64,000 bases of DNA from Leeuwenhoekiella marinoflava DSM 3653 (GTDB lineage: Bacteria; Bacteroidota; Bacteroidia; Flavobacteriales; Flavobacteriaceae). Below are positions 1 to 7,953 of the stretch, in pieces. Below the pieces are notes generated by a model. That model worked only from the letters and a program-made list of their open reading frames with translations, searched no databases and was not told the origin of the DNA. The DNA is taken from NCBI RefSeq assembly GCF_900129005.1, contig NZ_FQUN01000021.1, forward strand, positions 1 through 64,000, read 5' to 3'. Position 1 is the first letter of the stretch, and each line of letters starts with the position of its first letter. The position numbers were made by a program, and so were the translations under genes.

Positions 1-187
1 ATAGACTATGGAGGATTAATCCAAGTTTCCCTGGGCTATACTCCAGTACAAGGCAGATTGCATACGCGTTACGCACCCGTGCGCCACTCGTCAGCAGAAA
101 AGCAAGCTTTTCCCTGTTACCGTTCGACTTGCATGTGTTAGGCCTGCCGCTAGCGTTCATCCTGAGCCAGGATCAAACTCTTCATCG
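1..187 (-). rRNA. 16S ribosomal RNA, 5' end (partial)
   Basis: Read on the minus strand, this stretch begins with the universal bacterial 16S start (GAGTTTGATCCTGGCTCAG) and continues with the Bacteroidota-type GATGAACGCTAGCGGCAGGC and AACACATGCAAGTCGAACGG. Only the first 180 or so bases, through the V1 region, lie in the window; the rest of the rRNA operon runs off the left edge. The exact 5' end is approximate. It anchors the window to the chromosome next to an rrn operon. Confidence 0.98.
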
Positions 188-272
188 TAGTATCTTATAT
201 AATATTCCACGATATAAGGAAATTTAATCACACTCTAAAAGAGTGCTCAAAATGGTCGTTCTAGTTTTAATT

Positions 273-309
273 CAAATATTATCTATCTCTAAATAATACG
301 CGTTGTCAA
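273..309 (-). promoter_or_regulatory. candidate rRNA promoter
   Basis: About 85 bases upstream of the 16S 5' end, the minus strand carries TTGACA (304-309) followed, after about 23 bases, by AATATTTG (273-280). This resembles the Bacteroidota -33/-7 arrangement (TTG and TAnnTTTG) with one mismatch in the -7 box. A second TTGACA lies at 317-322. The assignment rests only on position and motif similarity. Confidence 0.35.
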
Positions 310-357
310 TTCAATATGTCAAATAACTTTCCCTCTAATTAAAGAAGAAACTTCTTG

Positions 358-412
358 ATAGATGCTAAGGAATCGAACCTTAATTTTAGCACCAAACCAC
401 CTCATTTTCAAT
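358..412 (-). other. tRNA-like 3' fragment with adjoining junction motif
   Basis: On the minus strand 366-382 folds as a T-arm: TAAGG, loop TTCGATT, CCTTA, followed by a 7-base stretch at 359-365 where an acceptor 3' strand would be. No anticodon or D-arm precedes it. Instead 388-412 carries a 25-base motif that is nearly identical to 7732-7756, which also abuts a tRNA 3' fragment in the same orientation. It looks like the relic junction of an integrated element, but a chance T-arm cannot be excluded. Confidence 0.3.
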
Positions 413-930
413 GTGCGTTGCTCTCCGTGAAAGCGGCTGCAAATATACAACTCTTTTTATTTATCAAACAAATAAAATTTGAAGTTTTTTTTAGCCTCTC
501 TACAAGCAACTTTTCTAAGAACTCACCCGCTTTTCTTGTTAAAAAACCGGAGGGCAAAGATACTACCCTTTTTCTATTACTAACAAGCTTTTCTAAAACT
601 TTATTTTATCTATTTAACAAAGAACGCAAAACCGTTTGCTATACCCGATTTTGGAGGCGCAAATATAGAACCAATAACTAACCCGGCAAGGGATTTTTTG
701 AAGTTTTTTCTTACCCCTTGATTATCCACTCCTTAAGCCTCAAACTATTTTAAAGCATTCTTAAAACCAAGGCTCCGTAACGCTAAAAAACCCACAATAC
801 CCGGAGGGAAACAGGTATATTCAACAAAGCAAAATCAGATCGTTAGTAATTGGTAAAAGGATGTTGAGAACACAGGATTTTACCTACAGCACCAAATTAT
901 CTTCCCAATTAGATTTACAGACACTATATT
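413..930. other. intergenic region, no gene recognised
   Basis: An AT-rich stretch between the rRNA leader and the recombinase remnant. The open frame at 355-681 has unnatural composition and overlaps the tRNA-like fragment, so I do not call it. From about 840 the sequence becomes weakly recombinase-like before the clear remnant at 931. Confidence 0.5.
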
Positions 931-1065
931 GCCGGGGATAAGATCCCGGTTCAAATGCTACAGCAATTGTACAGACATTCCTCTGTTACTACGACTATGA
1001 TGTATCAATCCTATTTTGCCAGTACCGCAACGGATAAAGCACTAAATAGTGTGGTTGATTTTTAG
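931..1065 (+). pseudogene. tyrosine recombinase, C-terminal remnant
   Basis: The frame encodes AGDKIPVQMLQQLYRHSSVT, then TTTMMYQ, and ends NSVVDF plus stop. This matches the C-terminus of the intact recombinase at 7954-9168 (GDAIHPLMLQKLYRHSD...TTLNYQ...DSVINF), including the H-x-x-x-T-x-x-Y region with the nucleophilic Tyr. An in-frame TAG at 910-912 and absence of the preceding catalytic domain show it is dead. It marks an earlier integration next to the rRNA operon. Confidence 0.85.
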
Positions 1066-1120
1066 TTATAGGTATTCAGAGTTTTGAATAAATAACTGTC
1101 CTATTTTTCGGTAAGCTTAT

Positions 1121-1456
1121 ATACGCACCAGCCGTCTGGGCAAAAGTGCTCAGGAAAAGAAATTTAGTGTGACCTATTACAGAGCAGAATACCAACGCAA
1201 CATCGCCCAGGTAGAAAGCCCTCAGGGCAGGTATATGAAAGGTAAACGCCAAAGCACGGTAGAACCTGTTTTTGGCACCTTGACTCAGTTTATGGGGTTA
1301 AGGAAGGTAAATGCCATTGGATTAAAACAGGCCAATAAGTGTATGCAGCTTGCTGCCATTGCCTACAACGTTAAAAAGTACCTGAAGTTTATTGAAAAAC
1401 GCACCAAAAGCGGGGCAGCGATGCTCGGCTTGTTTTTAGACCAAAAACAACCTTAA
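1121..1456 (+). pseudogene. IS1182-type DDE transposase, C-terminal remnant
   Basis: The frame reads YYRAEYQRN, then KGKRQSTVEPVFGTLTQFMG and LKQANKCMQLAAIAYNVKKY, the conserved C-terminal part of IS1182-family (DDE_Tnp_1 type) transposases, carrying the final catalytic Glu region in STVEPVFG. The family is normally over 400 residues; only about 110 codons remain. The frame stays open upstream to about 1121, so a GTG at 1169 is probably not a true start. No terminal inverted repeats were recognised. Confidence 0.85.
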
Positions 1457-1603
1457 AAGAAGCGTTTAAATCAATTCTAACGCACATAAACTATCAATTC
1501 ATCAATGGTATAAAACTAGAAAAACCGCTTAATCCCGAGGCTTCATGAGTTTGCAATACGTTAGATCTTATAAGAATTAGAGTCTTGTGCAACGGTTACC
1601 ATT

Positions 1604-1612
1604 GTTATGGGC
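1604..1612. repeat. 9-bp inverted repeat, left copy
   Basis: GTTATGGGC here, just beyond the stop of the HEPN/Toprim gene, is the exact inverse of GCCCATAAC at 2827-2835, just upstream of the same gene. The pair frames the gene like cassette ends. Confidence 0.4.
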
Positions 1613-1618
1613 TGGGCT

Positions 1619-2797
1619 TTATTTGAGTCCATTAAATATTTCATTTAGAAGACAATTCATTTCTAAATAACCTTCTTTGCTTTTACTTTTCAATTTCTTG
1701 CGAAATTCATCCTGCACAAATGTTTTTTCAATAATTTCTCCTTGATATTTTTGTTCTTTATCATTGAAGTTTTTCCACCTAACTGGAATTAAACCGTCTT
1801 CTTTTGTAAGAATATCACCTCCTAAATACATTTCAATGCCACAAGCTGAACCATTAACATTCATAATCTTATTACCTGTTGGTCCAACTGTAGGGTATTT
1901 TTTGGCTAAAGGAATATCTGGAAATTTCAGAACGCGGATATTATCAGTTAAAGTCTTTGTATTCAATTTATTCATTTCCATAATACCAGTTGTATCATTA
2001 TCAAATAATGCAATGATTGGATGTTTTACATTTGCAGCAGCGAAAGATGTAACAAGTTTTACTAAAGCAGATGCATTACTTTCAATTTTATATTCTTGGA
2101 AATCAATGAAATGATAGTAATTCTTTAAATGCGGATATAACTTTTCAATACTTTTTGAAATAAATTCAACATCAGTCTTTCCTTCTGTTAGTACAATAAT
2201 TTTCTCATAGTTCAAAGCCCTTGCTATATCTTCATCTACCCATCCACTTTCGATTACTCCAGACAAATCATATTCTATAATTGCACTATCAGGTATTACG
2301 CTTAGAATTGAATACAAATGACTTTCAAGAGATTGTCCGTGAATTCCAAGGTCTCCTGCAATTAAACTATCTCTTAGATTTGTAAATAACTCGTCATAAT
2401 GTTTTTCTCTCTCAGAGATTATTGACCTTATCTCATTTAGATACTTGTCATACGAAATACGACTTAAAGGGAAAGAGTAAAATCCTTCTTCTCTGGCTAT
2501 TTTCTTTGCTTGGCTAAAATCTTTCCTTGATTTTTTTAATGAATTCCCGTAAATCTCAAGTCTGTCCCTACAAATTTTGGCATTCTGAATAAAACCTTTG
2601 AATTCATATATTTCTTCGTCTCCTGCATAGGCATCACCCCATACCATTTCATTTCTCGATGAATTTTTCCTATTCTCAACAACAAAGTCCTCTGGTTGAA
2701 AAAGTAAATTAACTATCTCTTGAGAATACCAGTTCTTATTATCAAAAACTGAATAATCATCAAATGTCATTGAAGAATATGTTCCCATCTTAGTCAA
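1619..2797 (-). CDS. HEPN/Toprim-associated domain protein (putative defence protein)
   Basis: A 392-residue protein starting MTKMGTYSSMTFDDYSVF, the characteristic opening of the HEPN/Toprim N-terminal domain family. MGTYSS at codon 4 is an alternative start. The middle is a helical region rich in charged residues (about 60-190). The C-terminal half holds a Toprim-like fold: the acidic motif IIVLTEGKTDVEFI near residue 205 and IIALFDNDTTG near 265, the Glu and DxD positions that bind metal in Toprim and OLD nucleases. Members of this family lie in defence islands and are predicted nucleases of abortive-infection systems; the exact activity is unknown. It is single, oriented away from its neighbours, and framed by a 9-bp inverted repeat. 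Confidence 0.75.
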   Translation of the reverse strand: MTKMGTYSSMTFDDYSVFDNKNWYSQEIVNLLFQPEDFVVENRKNSSRNEMVWGDAYAGDEEIYEFKGFIQNAKICRDRLEIYGNSLKKSRKDFSQAKKIAREEGFYSFPLSRISYDKYLNEIRSIISEREKHYDELFTNLRDSLIAGDLGIHGQSLESHLYSILSVIPDSAIIEYDLSGVIESGWVDEDIARALNYEKIIVLTEGKTDVEFISKSIEKLYPHLKNYYHFIDFQEYKIESNASALVKLVTSFAAANVKHPIIALFDNDTTGIMEMNKLNTKTLTDNIRVLKFPDIPLAKKYPTVGPTGNKIMNVNGSACGIEMYLGGDILTKEDGLIPVRWKNFNDKEQKYQGEIIEKTFVQDEFRKKLKSKSKEGYLEMNCLLNEIFNGLK

Positions 2798-2826
2798 TTC
2801 TGTTTATCATAGTTCATCCTTGTCTT

Positions 2827-2835
2827 GCCCATAAC
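2827..2835. repeat. 9-bp inverted repeat, right copy
   Basis: GCCCATAAC, the inverse of GTTATGGGC at 1604-1612. It lies 30 bases upstream of the HEPN/Toprim start. Confidence 0.4.
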
Positions 2836-3414
2836 GTCTATTTATATGTAAAGTAAGGAGATTAGACCTTTGTCTTTTCGGGCGTTGTGATTGTTAATTT
2901 TTTGAGTGTCTTTTGGGCGAACTCTTACTCCCTTATTTTTATATAATTTGTTGTAAAACGTTTTTCTTGTTAACAGATAATTGACAAACTATTAGCACTT
3001 GCGTTAAATAATTGAAATACTGGCAATTTGCTTTCTATTTTTACAACGAGCTCTTTGAAAAACATTTGTTGTGGTTAAATCTCTTGACCTAGACTAAGGG
3101 TGTAATTTTAAAAAGTCCACAGATGATAGGAGGTTTTTTAATCATATTAGGGATTGTTCTCAGCTCTCGCCTATTATGTGCAGTTTGTAAGTACTGTTAT
3201 AAAGCTTACAAGTTAAACAAATGCGGTTGCGACTGCTAATTTTTAACTTACTCAACTAAAGGTTAGTTGTTTAAATTGTTCAATCTTGTAAAGCGATATA
3301 TTTCTTATATCGTCTAGGTAGAACCATTAACATAAAACTAACAAATTACCAATATTTCAAAAAACTTTAGATTTTTAATTTTCTATATTTGAGAAACTTA
3401 AAATCTATTTTATT
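2836..3414. other. intergenic region, no gene recognised
   Basis: About 580 AT-rich bases with no credible open frame, no RNA gene and no repeat that I could recognise. Confidence 0.5.
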
Positions 3415-3642
3415 ATGCCCGCAGAAATTAAAATTAATCTACTAGACTTAGACTCTGCAAAAAATAACATTTAAAAAGAATCTATTAAGACAGCAAATAA
3501 TAATGCTCAAATAATGTATGATTCTTTAACAAATTCTCCAATTTTAGAAACTGATCCTAATGATGGAAGGTTGGCTATCATAGTAATATCAGCACATCTA
3601 AGTGGCACACCTGTATTAGAGAGAAACTACATAGTTAAATAG
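3415..3642 (+). pseudogene. small reading frame broken by one in-frame stop
   Basis: From ATG 3415 the frame reads MPAEIKINLLDLDSAKNNI, then TAA (3472-3474), then continues in the same frame for 55 more codons (KESIKTANNNAQIMYDSL... VLERNYIVK) to TAG at 3640. Composition is protein-like on both sides of the stop, so a recently broken 75-codon gene is plausible. It overlaps the 3' end of the convergent small gene by 16 bases. No family recognised. Confidence 0.35.
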
Positions 3643-3824
3643 ATTCTGTCAAACTCCTCTTTAACTTTACTTTTATAGTATTCTGCATTTCCACTTGATT
3701 TATAAAGTCCGTTAAGTGCAATTAAAGTATTAAGCTGTTTTTGCGATTCTTCAAAGTATTTTGAGTCTGTAGAAAAGAAATCTTTAAGCTCCTTTTCTAT
3801 ATCTTCTTCTGTTGTTGTTTCCAT
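3627..3824 (-). CDS. hypothetical small protein
   Basis: A 65-residue acidic, probably helical protein (METTTEEDIEKELKDFF...). Before the ATG lies an A-rich stretch ending AAAAAAACTAAAAAG, typical of Flavobacteria translation starts. No family recognised. Convergent with the broken frame at 3415-3642. Confidence 0.45.
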   Translation of the reverse strand: METTTEEDIEKELKDFFSTDSKYFEESQKQLNTLIALNGLYKSSGNAEYYKSKVKEEFDRIYLTM

Positions 3825-4225
3825 CTTTTTAGTTTTTTTAATGTTTTACAACTTGTTATATCAACACTAAATATATCGATATAGCAGCCAACATTTTATT
3901 GTCGTGCCCCTAAAAATAGTCTATAGCATTAGAAATATTTTACAGAATCCCGTAATCTCCTAAAGATGTATAGTTAATTCAGGATTTAGGAGCCAGAATG
4001 AATAGCAATACTCGAATTAAGACCTTAATTATAGAGAAAAAAAGACGCAAAATCAAGCCTCAGGCAGGGCAACTCCCAGTCAACCCCTAGGCATCCCCTA
4101 GGATAGTGTATGAAGAGTGTATGAAAACGGCTTTTGAAAAGGCCAAATTTAAGATTTTCTTAACAAGTCGGGAGGCCGCTCTTTTTTTAATGCAAGTAAT
4201 CGTTAAAATTAACGTTTAAAAAAAC
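3825..4225. other. intergenic region, no gene recognised
   Basis: About 400 bases with stops in all frames. It includes a GC-richer patch at about 4050-4180 (two neighbouring CCCCTAGG repeats at 4085-4100) of unknown meaning. Confidence 0.4.
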
Positions 4226-4633
4226 CTAGTTCTTTTTAAGCAGTTCTTCTAAATAGGTCACTTTATCTTTCTCTGCCTGAAGTAATCTCTCATAGAGTTT
4301 TTCCTTTTCCTCGTAGGCTATAATTAGCTTATCTAAAGGATTAAAGGTGCAACCATAATTCACGGCCGAAGAATTATCAACATGATAGGTGTTCCCTATT
4401 ATATTTAAGATAGCTTCCTCAGAAAAATTTTCAATTCCTTCCTTAGTTACGCCAAGTACTTTTGCAACCTCTTCCAGCTTTACATCGTCCAGAGTTTCAC
4501 TTTGTTCGATATGCGAGACACTCTGCTGGCTGATTCCCAATTCGTGGGCCAGAGCTTCCTGTTTCATCCCACGCAATTCGCGAATGCGAGCGATCTTTCT
4601 TCCGATGTGGTTGGGCTTGGTTGTAGTGGTCAT
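4226..4633 (-). CDS. XRE-family transcriptional regulator
   Basis: A 135-residue protein. Residues 10-65 form a Cro/C1-type helix-turn-helix (IGRKIARIRELRGMKQEALA, then LGISQQSVSHIEQ as recognition helix). The C-terminal part ends in a charged coiled-coil (YEEKEKLYERLLQAEKDK) that probably dimerises. Such regulators are frequent in Bacteroidota mobile islands. It is divergent from the HEPN gene at 4859, with a 225-base spacer that could hold a shared operator, so it may repress that gene; this is inference. Confidence 0.85.
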   Translation of the reverse strand: MTTTTKPNHIGRKIARIRELRGMKQEALAHELGISQQSVSHIEQSETLDDVKLEEVAKVLGVTKEGIENFSEEAILNIIGNTYHVDNSSAVNYGCTFNPLDKLIIAYEEKEKLYERLLQAEKDKVTYLEELLKKN

Positions 4634-4858
4634 AATCCTGGAGTTTATGAAGTGTGCATGGTTTTAAATCGTAGACAAGGTAAAACTTTATCTTCAGTTT
4701 TATAAATACTTGCGGTATTTTTCAGTGCTATACATTTAAAAAGGTTTATCCTCCTAGTCTCTTGGTAACTTACCAATCTCGATGGGTCATTTACTATTAC
4801 GCTTGGTTCGGCACCGGCGGTACTGGCAGTAACTTCCTGTACGTTAAAAACATCGGTT

Positions 4859-6079
4859 ATGACCACTTATTTGAATATTCCGCAGGATTTTCAGCACAAA
4901 GAACGCTTAGCACAGGTGCTGCACAGCATTTTAAATGCAATTGCATTGGATTCCTTTTATTTATCCAAATTACAGCAAGAGAATGATATCAGCTATTATT
5001 TTCTTACCGGTTTTATCGACCTGAATATAGACCCGATTCCCAATGAAGTATTAACTCTGGTTTCAAAAATGCAGCAGGACTATCCGCAATTCAAAATTCG
5101 GCTATACACCGAAGAACAGGCTCAAACCGAATTAGAGCGTGGAAGCTTATATTTTATTGAACACTGCAGCCTTGGGGATTGTGTATATGCCAACCCTGAA
5201 GGGGAGAACGTACTTATGTATTCAGAATTACCCTTAGATAATTTAGTAAGATACGCTCAGAGACATTTTAATCGGGAGCAGTTAAAAGTACGGGCCTTTG
5301 AGAGCGCTGCAGATGCCTTTGTAAAAGAACAGCATTTGGGCCTGGCGGCTTTTAATTTCCATCAGGCTTTTGAATTGCTATTTCGGTGTATAGAACGCTT
5401 GCTTATAGGCAAGAGTAAAATAACCCACAGCATTTGCAGTCATATCAACTACTGTAAAGCCTTTTTCCCTCAGGTGATTCCCTTTTCCAATACTCCCGAG
5501 GAAAAAGAAGTGCTGATTCTTTTAGAGCACGCTTATAGTGCCGGGAGGTATGAGGATGAATATCTCATTAATGAGAAGGAACTTGAAATAATAAAAAGCG
5601 AACTCGCCTCTTTTCAGACTAAAGTAGAGGATCTGTATACCAAACACCTGCAGTACTGTTTAAAGCGAATCAATGGGGAACCCATTAAAATAGCGAAAAA
5701 ATCACAAGCGACTACTCCTGAATCTACTTCAGGAGATAAAGCTTATTTAGATAGTAACGAAAAATTAAAAAAGCTGATTGAAGAAAAAATAATCAAACGA
5801 AAAGAAGCAACACAAACAGGCTACCGTTTAAACCTGGAACTACAGAGCATAACCGATGTTCTTTTCACCATTAGCGGAATACTAAAAGTTTGTATTCTTG
5901 CCTGTAATTATGCTGACGGCCGTTATTCCCGAATCATACCGCAACCCAATGTAAACATACAAACCACATTGGAGCATATTTACGAACTACTCCCTTTTGA
6001 AGAAATGGAATGTCTGGAAGAAATTGTAAAAAACCATCCTGATTTCATTAAAAATACTGCTCACAATCAAATGTCTTAA
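4859..6079 (+). CDS. HEPN domain-containing protein
   Basis: A 406-residue protein. The N-terminal 130 residues resemble a nucleotidyltransferase-like partner region without its active-site Gly-Ser/Asp motif. Residues about 140-265 form a HEPN domain: FVKEQHLGLAAFNFHQAFEL, then LLFRCIERLL, and later YSAGRYEDEYLINEKELEII, a signature of HEPN proteins paired with MNT nucleotidyltransferases. The C-terminal 130 residues are charged and unassigned. HEPN proteins are often RNases in toxin-antitoxin or defence systems, but the R-x4-6-H motif is not obvious here, so activity is uncertain. No MNT antitoxin gene is adjacent. Confidence 0.7.
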   Translation: MTTYLNIPQDFQHKERLAQVLHSILNAIALDSFYLSKLQQENDISYYFLTGFIDLNIDPIPNEVLTLVSKMQQDYPQFKIRLYTEEQAQTELERGSLYFIEHCSLGDCVYANPEGENVLMYSELPLDNLVRYAQRHFNREQLKVRAFESAADAFVKEQHLGLAAFNFHQAFELLFRCIERLLIGKSKITHSICSHINYCKAFFPQVIPFSNTPEEKEVLILLEHAYSAGRYEDEYLINEKELEIIKSELASFQTKVEDLYTKHLQYCLKRINGEPIKIAKKSQATTPESTSGDKAYLDSNEKLKKLIEEKIIKRKEATQTGYRLNLELQSITDVLFTISGILKVCILACNYADGRYSRIIPQPNVNIQTTLEHIYELLPFEEMECLEEIVKNHPDFIKNTAHNQMS

Positions 6080-6676
6080 ACGAAAACATTTACTTATTTC
6101 ATCTTGAGCATGTCCTTTTTGCTCAACTGAAATAGAATTATAGATCAAAACGCATACGGGTTTTGGTTGTTTCATTTACTTCCTCCAGAGCAGTCGCTTT
6201 ACTTTTTTGATAGGCTATCGTTTCGGGATTTTAAATTAGAAGAGGGCTATAAATAGGGAGGCGCAGCCGACCGGTTTATGCGCCTGACTCATTTAGAATC
6301 CTGTATTTTTTCTATCAAAAAAGGTATGCTGTGGGGAGTGCATCAAAAAGAAGATAAATAAAGAAGATAAATCACGAAAGTAATTAATAGGTCATCTAAA
6401 GTTAGAATGCCCGGCGAACTCAGGTCAAAAAAGTCCTACCCATTTAATAAGATACTAATTGAATTTTTTGGCCTGTGTTCAAGACTTCTGGACGAACCGC
6501 TTTCCACGAAACTCAGTGCAGGGGAATGTGGTGAGGACTACCTGAATTATCCTTCTTTTTACACCTATCTAAATGGGATTTGTCGCAAAAACCGGCTTGT
6601 TTACAGGGCTTAAAAGCGCATTTGTCGCAAATCTAAATCTACTAGCCGCAAAGACTATCTGCTTAAACGCTATCTA
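6080..6676. other. intergenic region, no gene recognised
   Basis: About 600 bases. Open frames of 60-70 codons here (6407-6613, 6573-6788) have no recognisable protein character and overlap each other or the truncated AbiEii gene. I see only scattered AT-rich sequence and no RNA or repeat. Confidence 0.5.
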
Positions 6677-6898
6677 TCAGTCATTTGTAATTAAAAATGT
6701 GTGCCGTAACATCGCGCAGCGTTTTACCCTCTTGCTTCTCCCCCTTAGTTCATTGGAGAACAAATCAACATCAATAAATTTCCGGTGATTATAACGATAG
6801 GACAGATTGGTTCCGCCTCCCAATGAAAACTTCGATAGGCTTGGTAAATTTTGTAATTCTTTAATTAAAGTTATGAGCTCTTGAGAAACGGAACTCAT
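6677..6898 (-). pseudogene. AbiEii/AbiGii-type nucleotidyltransferase toxin, truncated
   Basis: The first 50 residues (ELITLIKELQNLPSLSKFSL, GGGTNLSYRYNHRKFIDVDL) match the start of AbiEii nucleotidyltransferase toxins, with the GG-T-L and D-x-D active-site motifs. After LFSNEL the sequence turns into unrelated arginine-rich residues and stops at 73, whereas the family is over 200 residues. The join lies near position 6745. The start overlaps the stop of the upstream antitoxin by ATGA. Probably inactive. Confidence 0.75.
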
Positions 6899-7161
6899 AT
6901 AGCGTAACGATAAAAAGGCTCAACGTTATACGCTTCAGCAATCATAACGCATGTTTTATTACTAATACGCTCTTTAGTATTTCTTAAACAAGTAAGTATT
7001 TCTTGTTTAGAATATAAACGTTCTAGTTTTGCAATGTCTTCTTGAAAAGTGTCTTTAGTAGTTGCATACAAAGCTCTTGGAATTATAATATCCTTATCTC
7101 TCTTGAGAGATAGTTTAGAATAATCCATATCCCAAAACAAATGCTTTGGAAAAATCTTCAT
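6895..7161 (-). CDS. AbiEi-like antitoxin (DUF6922)
   Basis: An 88-residue protein starting MKIFPKHLFWDMDYSKLSLK, matching the DUF6922 family, small partners found just upstream of AbiEii toxins in Bacteroidota. I chose the ATG at 7161 because the family begins there; the frame stays open 25 codons further upstream into a palindrome. It probably regulates and neutralises the downstream toxin, which is truncated here. The two genes overlap by 4 bases, showing translational coupling. Confidence 0.7.
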   Translation of the reverse strand: MKIFPKHLFWDMDYSKLSLKRDKDIIIPRALYATTKDTFQEDIAKLERLYSKQEILTCLRNTKERISNKTCVMIAEAYNVEPFYRYAI

Positions 7162-7189
7162 TATGCCTTTTCTTGCTTTCAAAACGCGT

Positions 7190-7261
7190 TTGTAAACTAC
7201 CTCAGAGCAAGCCCGTGAGGCATTAGTTGGAAACAAATTTTCAATTTCGAGGCAAGCCTCG
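7190..7261. repeat. two REP-like palindromes
   Basis: The stretch holds a perfect CGAGGC-AA-GCCTCG palindrome (7248-7261) and a related imperfect one, CCTCAGAGCAAGCCCGTGAGG-like, at about 7198-7220. Such short GC-rich palindromes in an AT-rich genome resemble REP sequences spread by Y1 transposases; no such transposase is in the window. Confidence 0.4.
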
Positions 7262-7597
7262 GAGTATTAAACCATTTGGCGGTGCTAATAAAATTTATTG
7301 CTTAGCAATAGTTTTACAACTATACAATATACTAAAGACTTTCATATTAAACACCCTTAATATTCAGCTATAGAGGTTTTTATGTAAGACTGATTTTTTT
7401 ACTTTGAATTACCGCTCTGTACTCAACTATTTTTTAAACAGAAGTACAAACGCTTCAGCAGAATCCTTTAATGCAAAAGTAAAGGCTTTTAGATCACAAT
7501 TCAGAGGAGTGAGGAATACCGAATACTTCTTATATCGATTGATTAAATTATATTCTTAAAATCGTAAAAACCCAGATTTTGGACTTGATCCGAGATT
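7262..7597. other. intergenic region, no gene recognised
   Basis: AT-rich spacer between the AbiE remnant and the integration locus. No gene or RNA seen. Confidence 0.5.
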
Positions 7598-7617
7598 TGT
7601 TGTACCATTGTTGTACC
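7598..7617 (+). repeat. TGTTGTACC repeat pair 1
   Basis: TGTTGTACC at 7598-7606 and again at 7609-7617, 11 bases apart (one helical turn). It lies on the far side of the tRNA-Leu fragment from the recombinase gene. A candidate arm-type binding site for the recombinase. Confidence 0.5.
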
Positions 7618-7623
7618 AAAATG

Positions 7624-7650
7624 AAAAAGCCGACTCGTTAAAGTCGGCTT
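7624..7650 (-). terminator. intrinsic terminator of tRNA-Leu
   Basis: Inverted repeat AAGCCGACT (7627-7635) and AGTCGGCTT (7642-7650) with a 6-base loop; on the minus strand it is followed by a T run. It sits 10 bases past the tRNA 3' end, as expected for the terminator of that tRNA gene. Confidence 0.75.
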
Positions 7651-7659
7651 ATCCCTTTG

Positions 7660-7718
7660 TACAGGCGGGGAGACTCGAACTCCCACACCTTGCGGCACTA
7701 GATCCTAAGTCTAGCGTA
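7660..7718 (-). tRNA. tRNA-Leu (UAG), 3' fragment; attachment site
   Basis: On the minus strand: an anticodon arm (CTAGA, loop CTTAGGA with anticodon TAG, TCTAG), a class II variable region (TGCCGCAAGGTG), a T-arm (GGGAG, TTCGAGT, CTCCC) and the acceptor 3' strand CGCCTGT plus A. The D-arm and acceptor 5' strand are absent: sequence unrelated to a tRNA begins just before the anticodon stem. This is the classical footprint of an element that integrated into the 3' half of a tRNA gene. No CCA is encoded. Confidence 0.8.
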
Positions 7719-7814
7719 CATTTGCCCAAACAGCACCAAAGCCACTCATTTTCAATTGATTATATAATATGTCATTTTCTTTGATATCATCTAATATCAA
7801 TTGATTTCAATATT

Positions 7815-7834
7815 TGTTGTACCTATGTTGTACC
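7815..7834 (+). repeat. TGTTGTACC repeat pair 2
   Basis: TGTTGTACC at 7815-7823 and 7826-7834, with the same 11-base period as pair 1, between the tRNA fragment and the recombinase. Confidence 0.5.
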
Positions 7835-7899
7835 CAGAGAAACTAATAAATTTGTATCTTTAGGAAAACTTCTTGGTAAACTAAACATTCAAAATTGAA

Positions 7900-7919
7900 T
7901 GTTGTACCTATGTTGTACC
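7900..7919 (+). repeat. TGTTGTACC repeat pair 3
   Basis: TGTTGTACC at 7900-7908 and 7911-7919, the same 11-base period, ending 34 bases before the recombinase ATG, where binding could also repress its own gene. Confidence 0.5.
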
Positions 7920-7953
7920 TGATTTGGCTTTCGTACGCAAAACTAGGTCAATT

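Noticed and set aside
355-681. 108-codon open frame in the rRNA leader region
   Set aside because: It covers the tRNA-like fragment, has no translation start context and shows no protein-like pattern.
1764-2114. 116-codon frame on the plus strand
   Set aside because: It is antisense to the HEPN/Toprim coding sequence and has the phase-shadow composition expected of that gene.
4050-4180. Possible CRISPR or tandem repeat region
   Set aside because: Only two CCCCTAGG words recur; there is no regular repeat and spacer arrangement. No CRISPR array was seen anywhere in the window.
6407-6788. Two overlapping small plus-strand frames
   Set aside because: They have no recognisable family, overlap each other and the AbiE remnant, and lack start signals.
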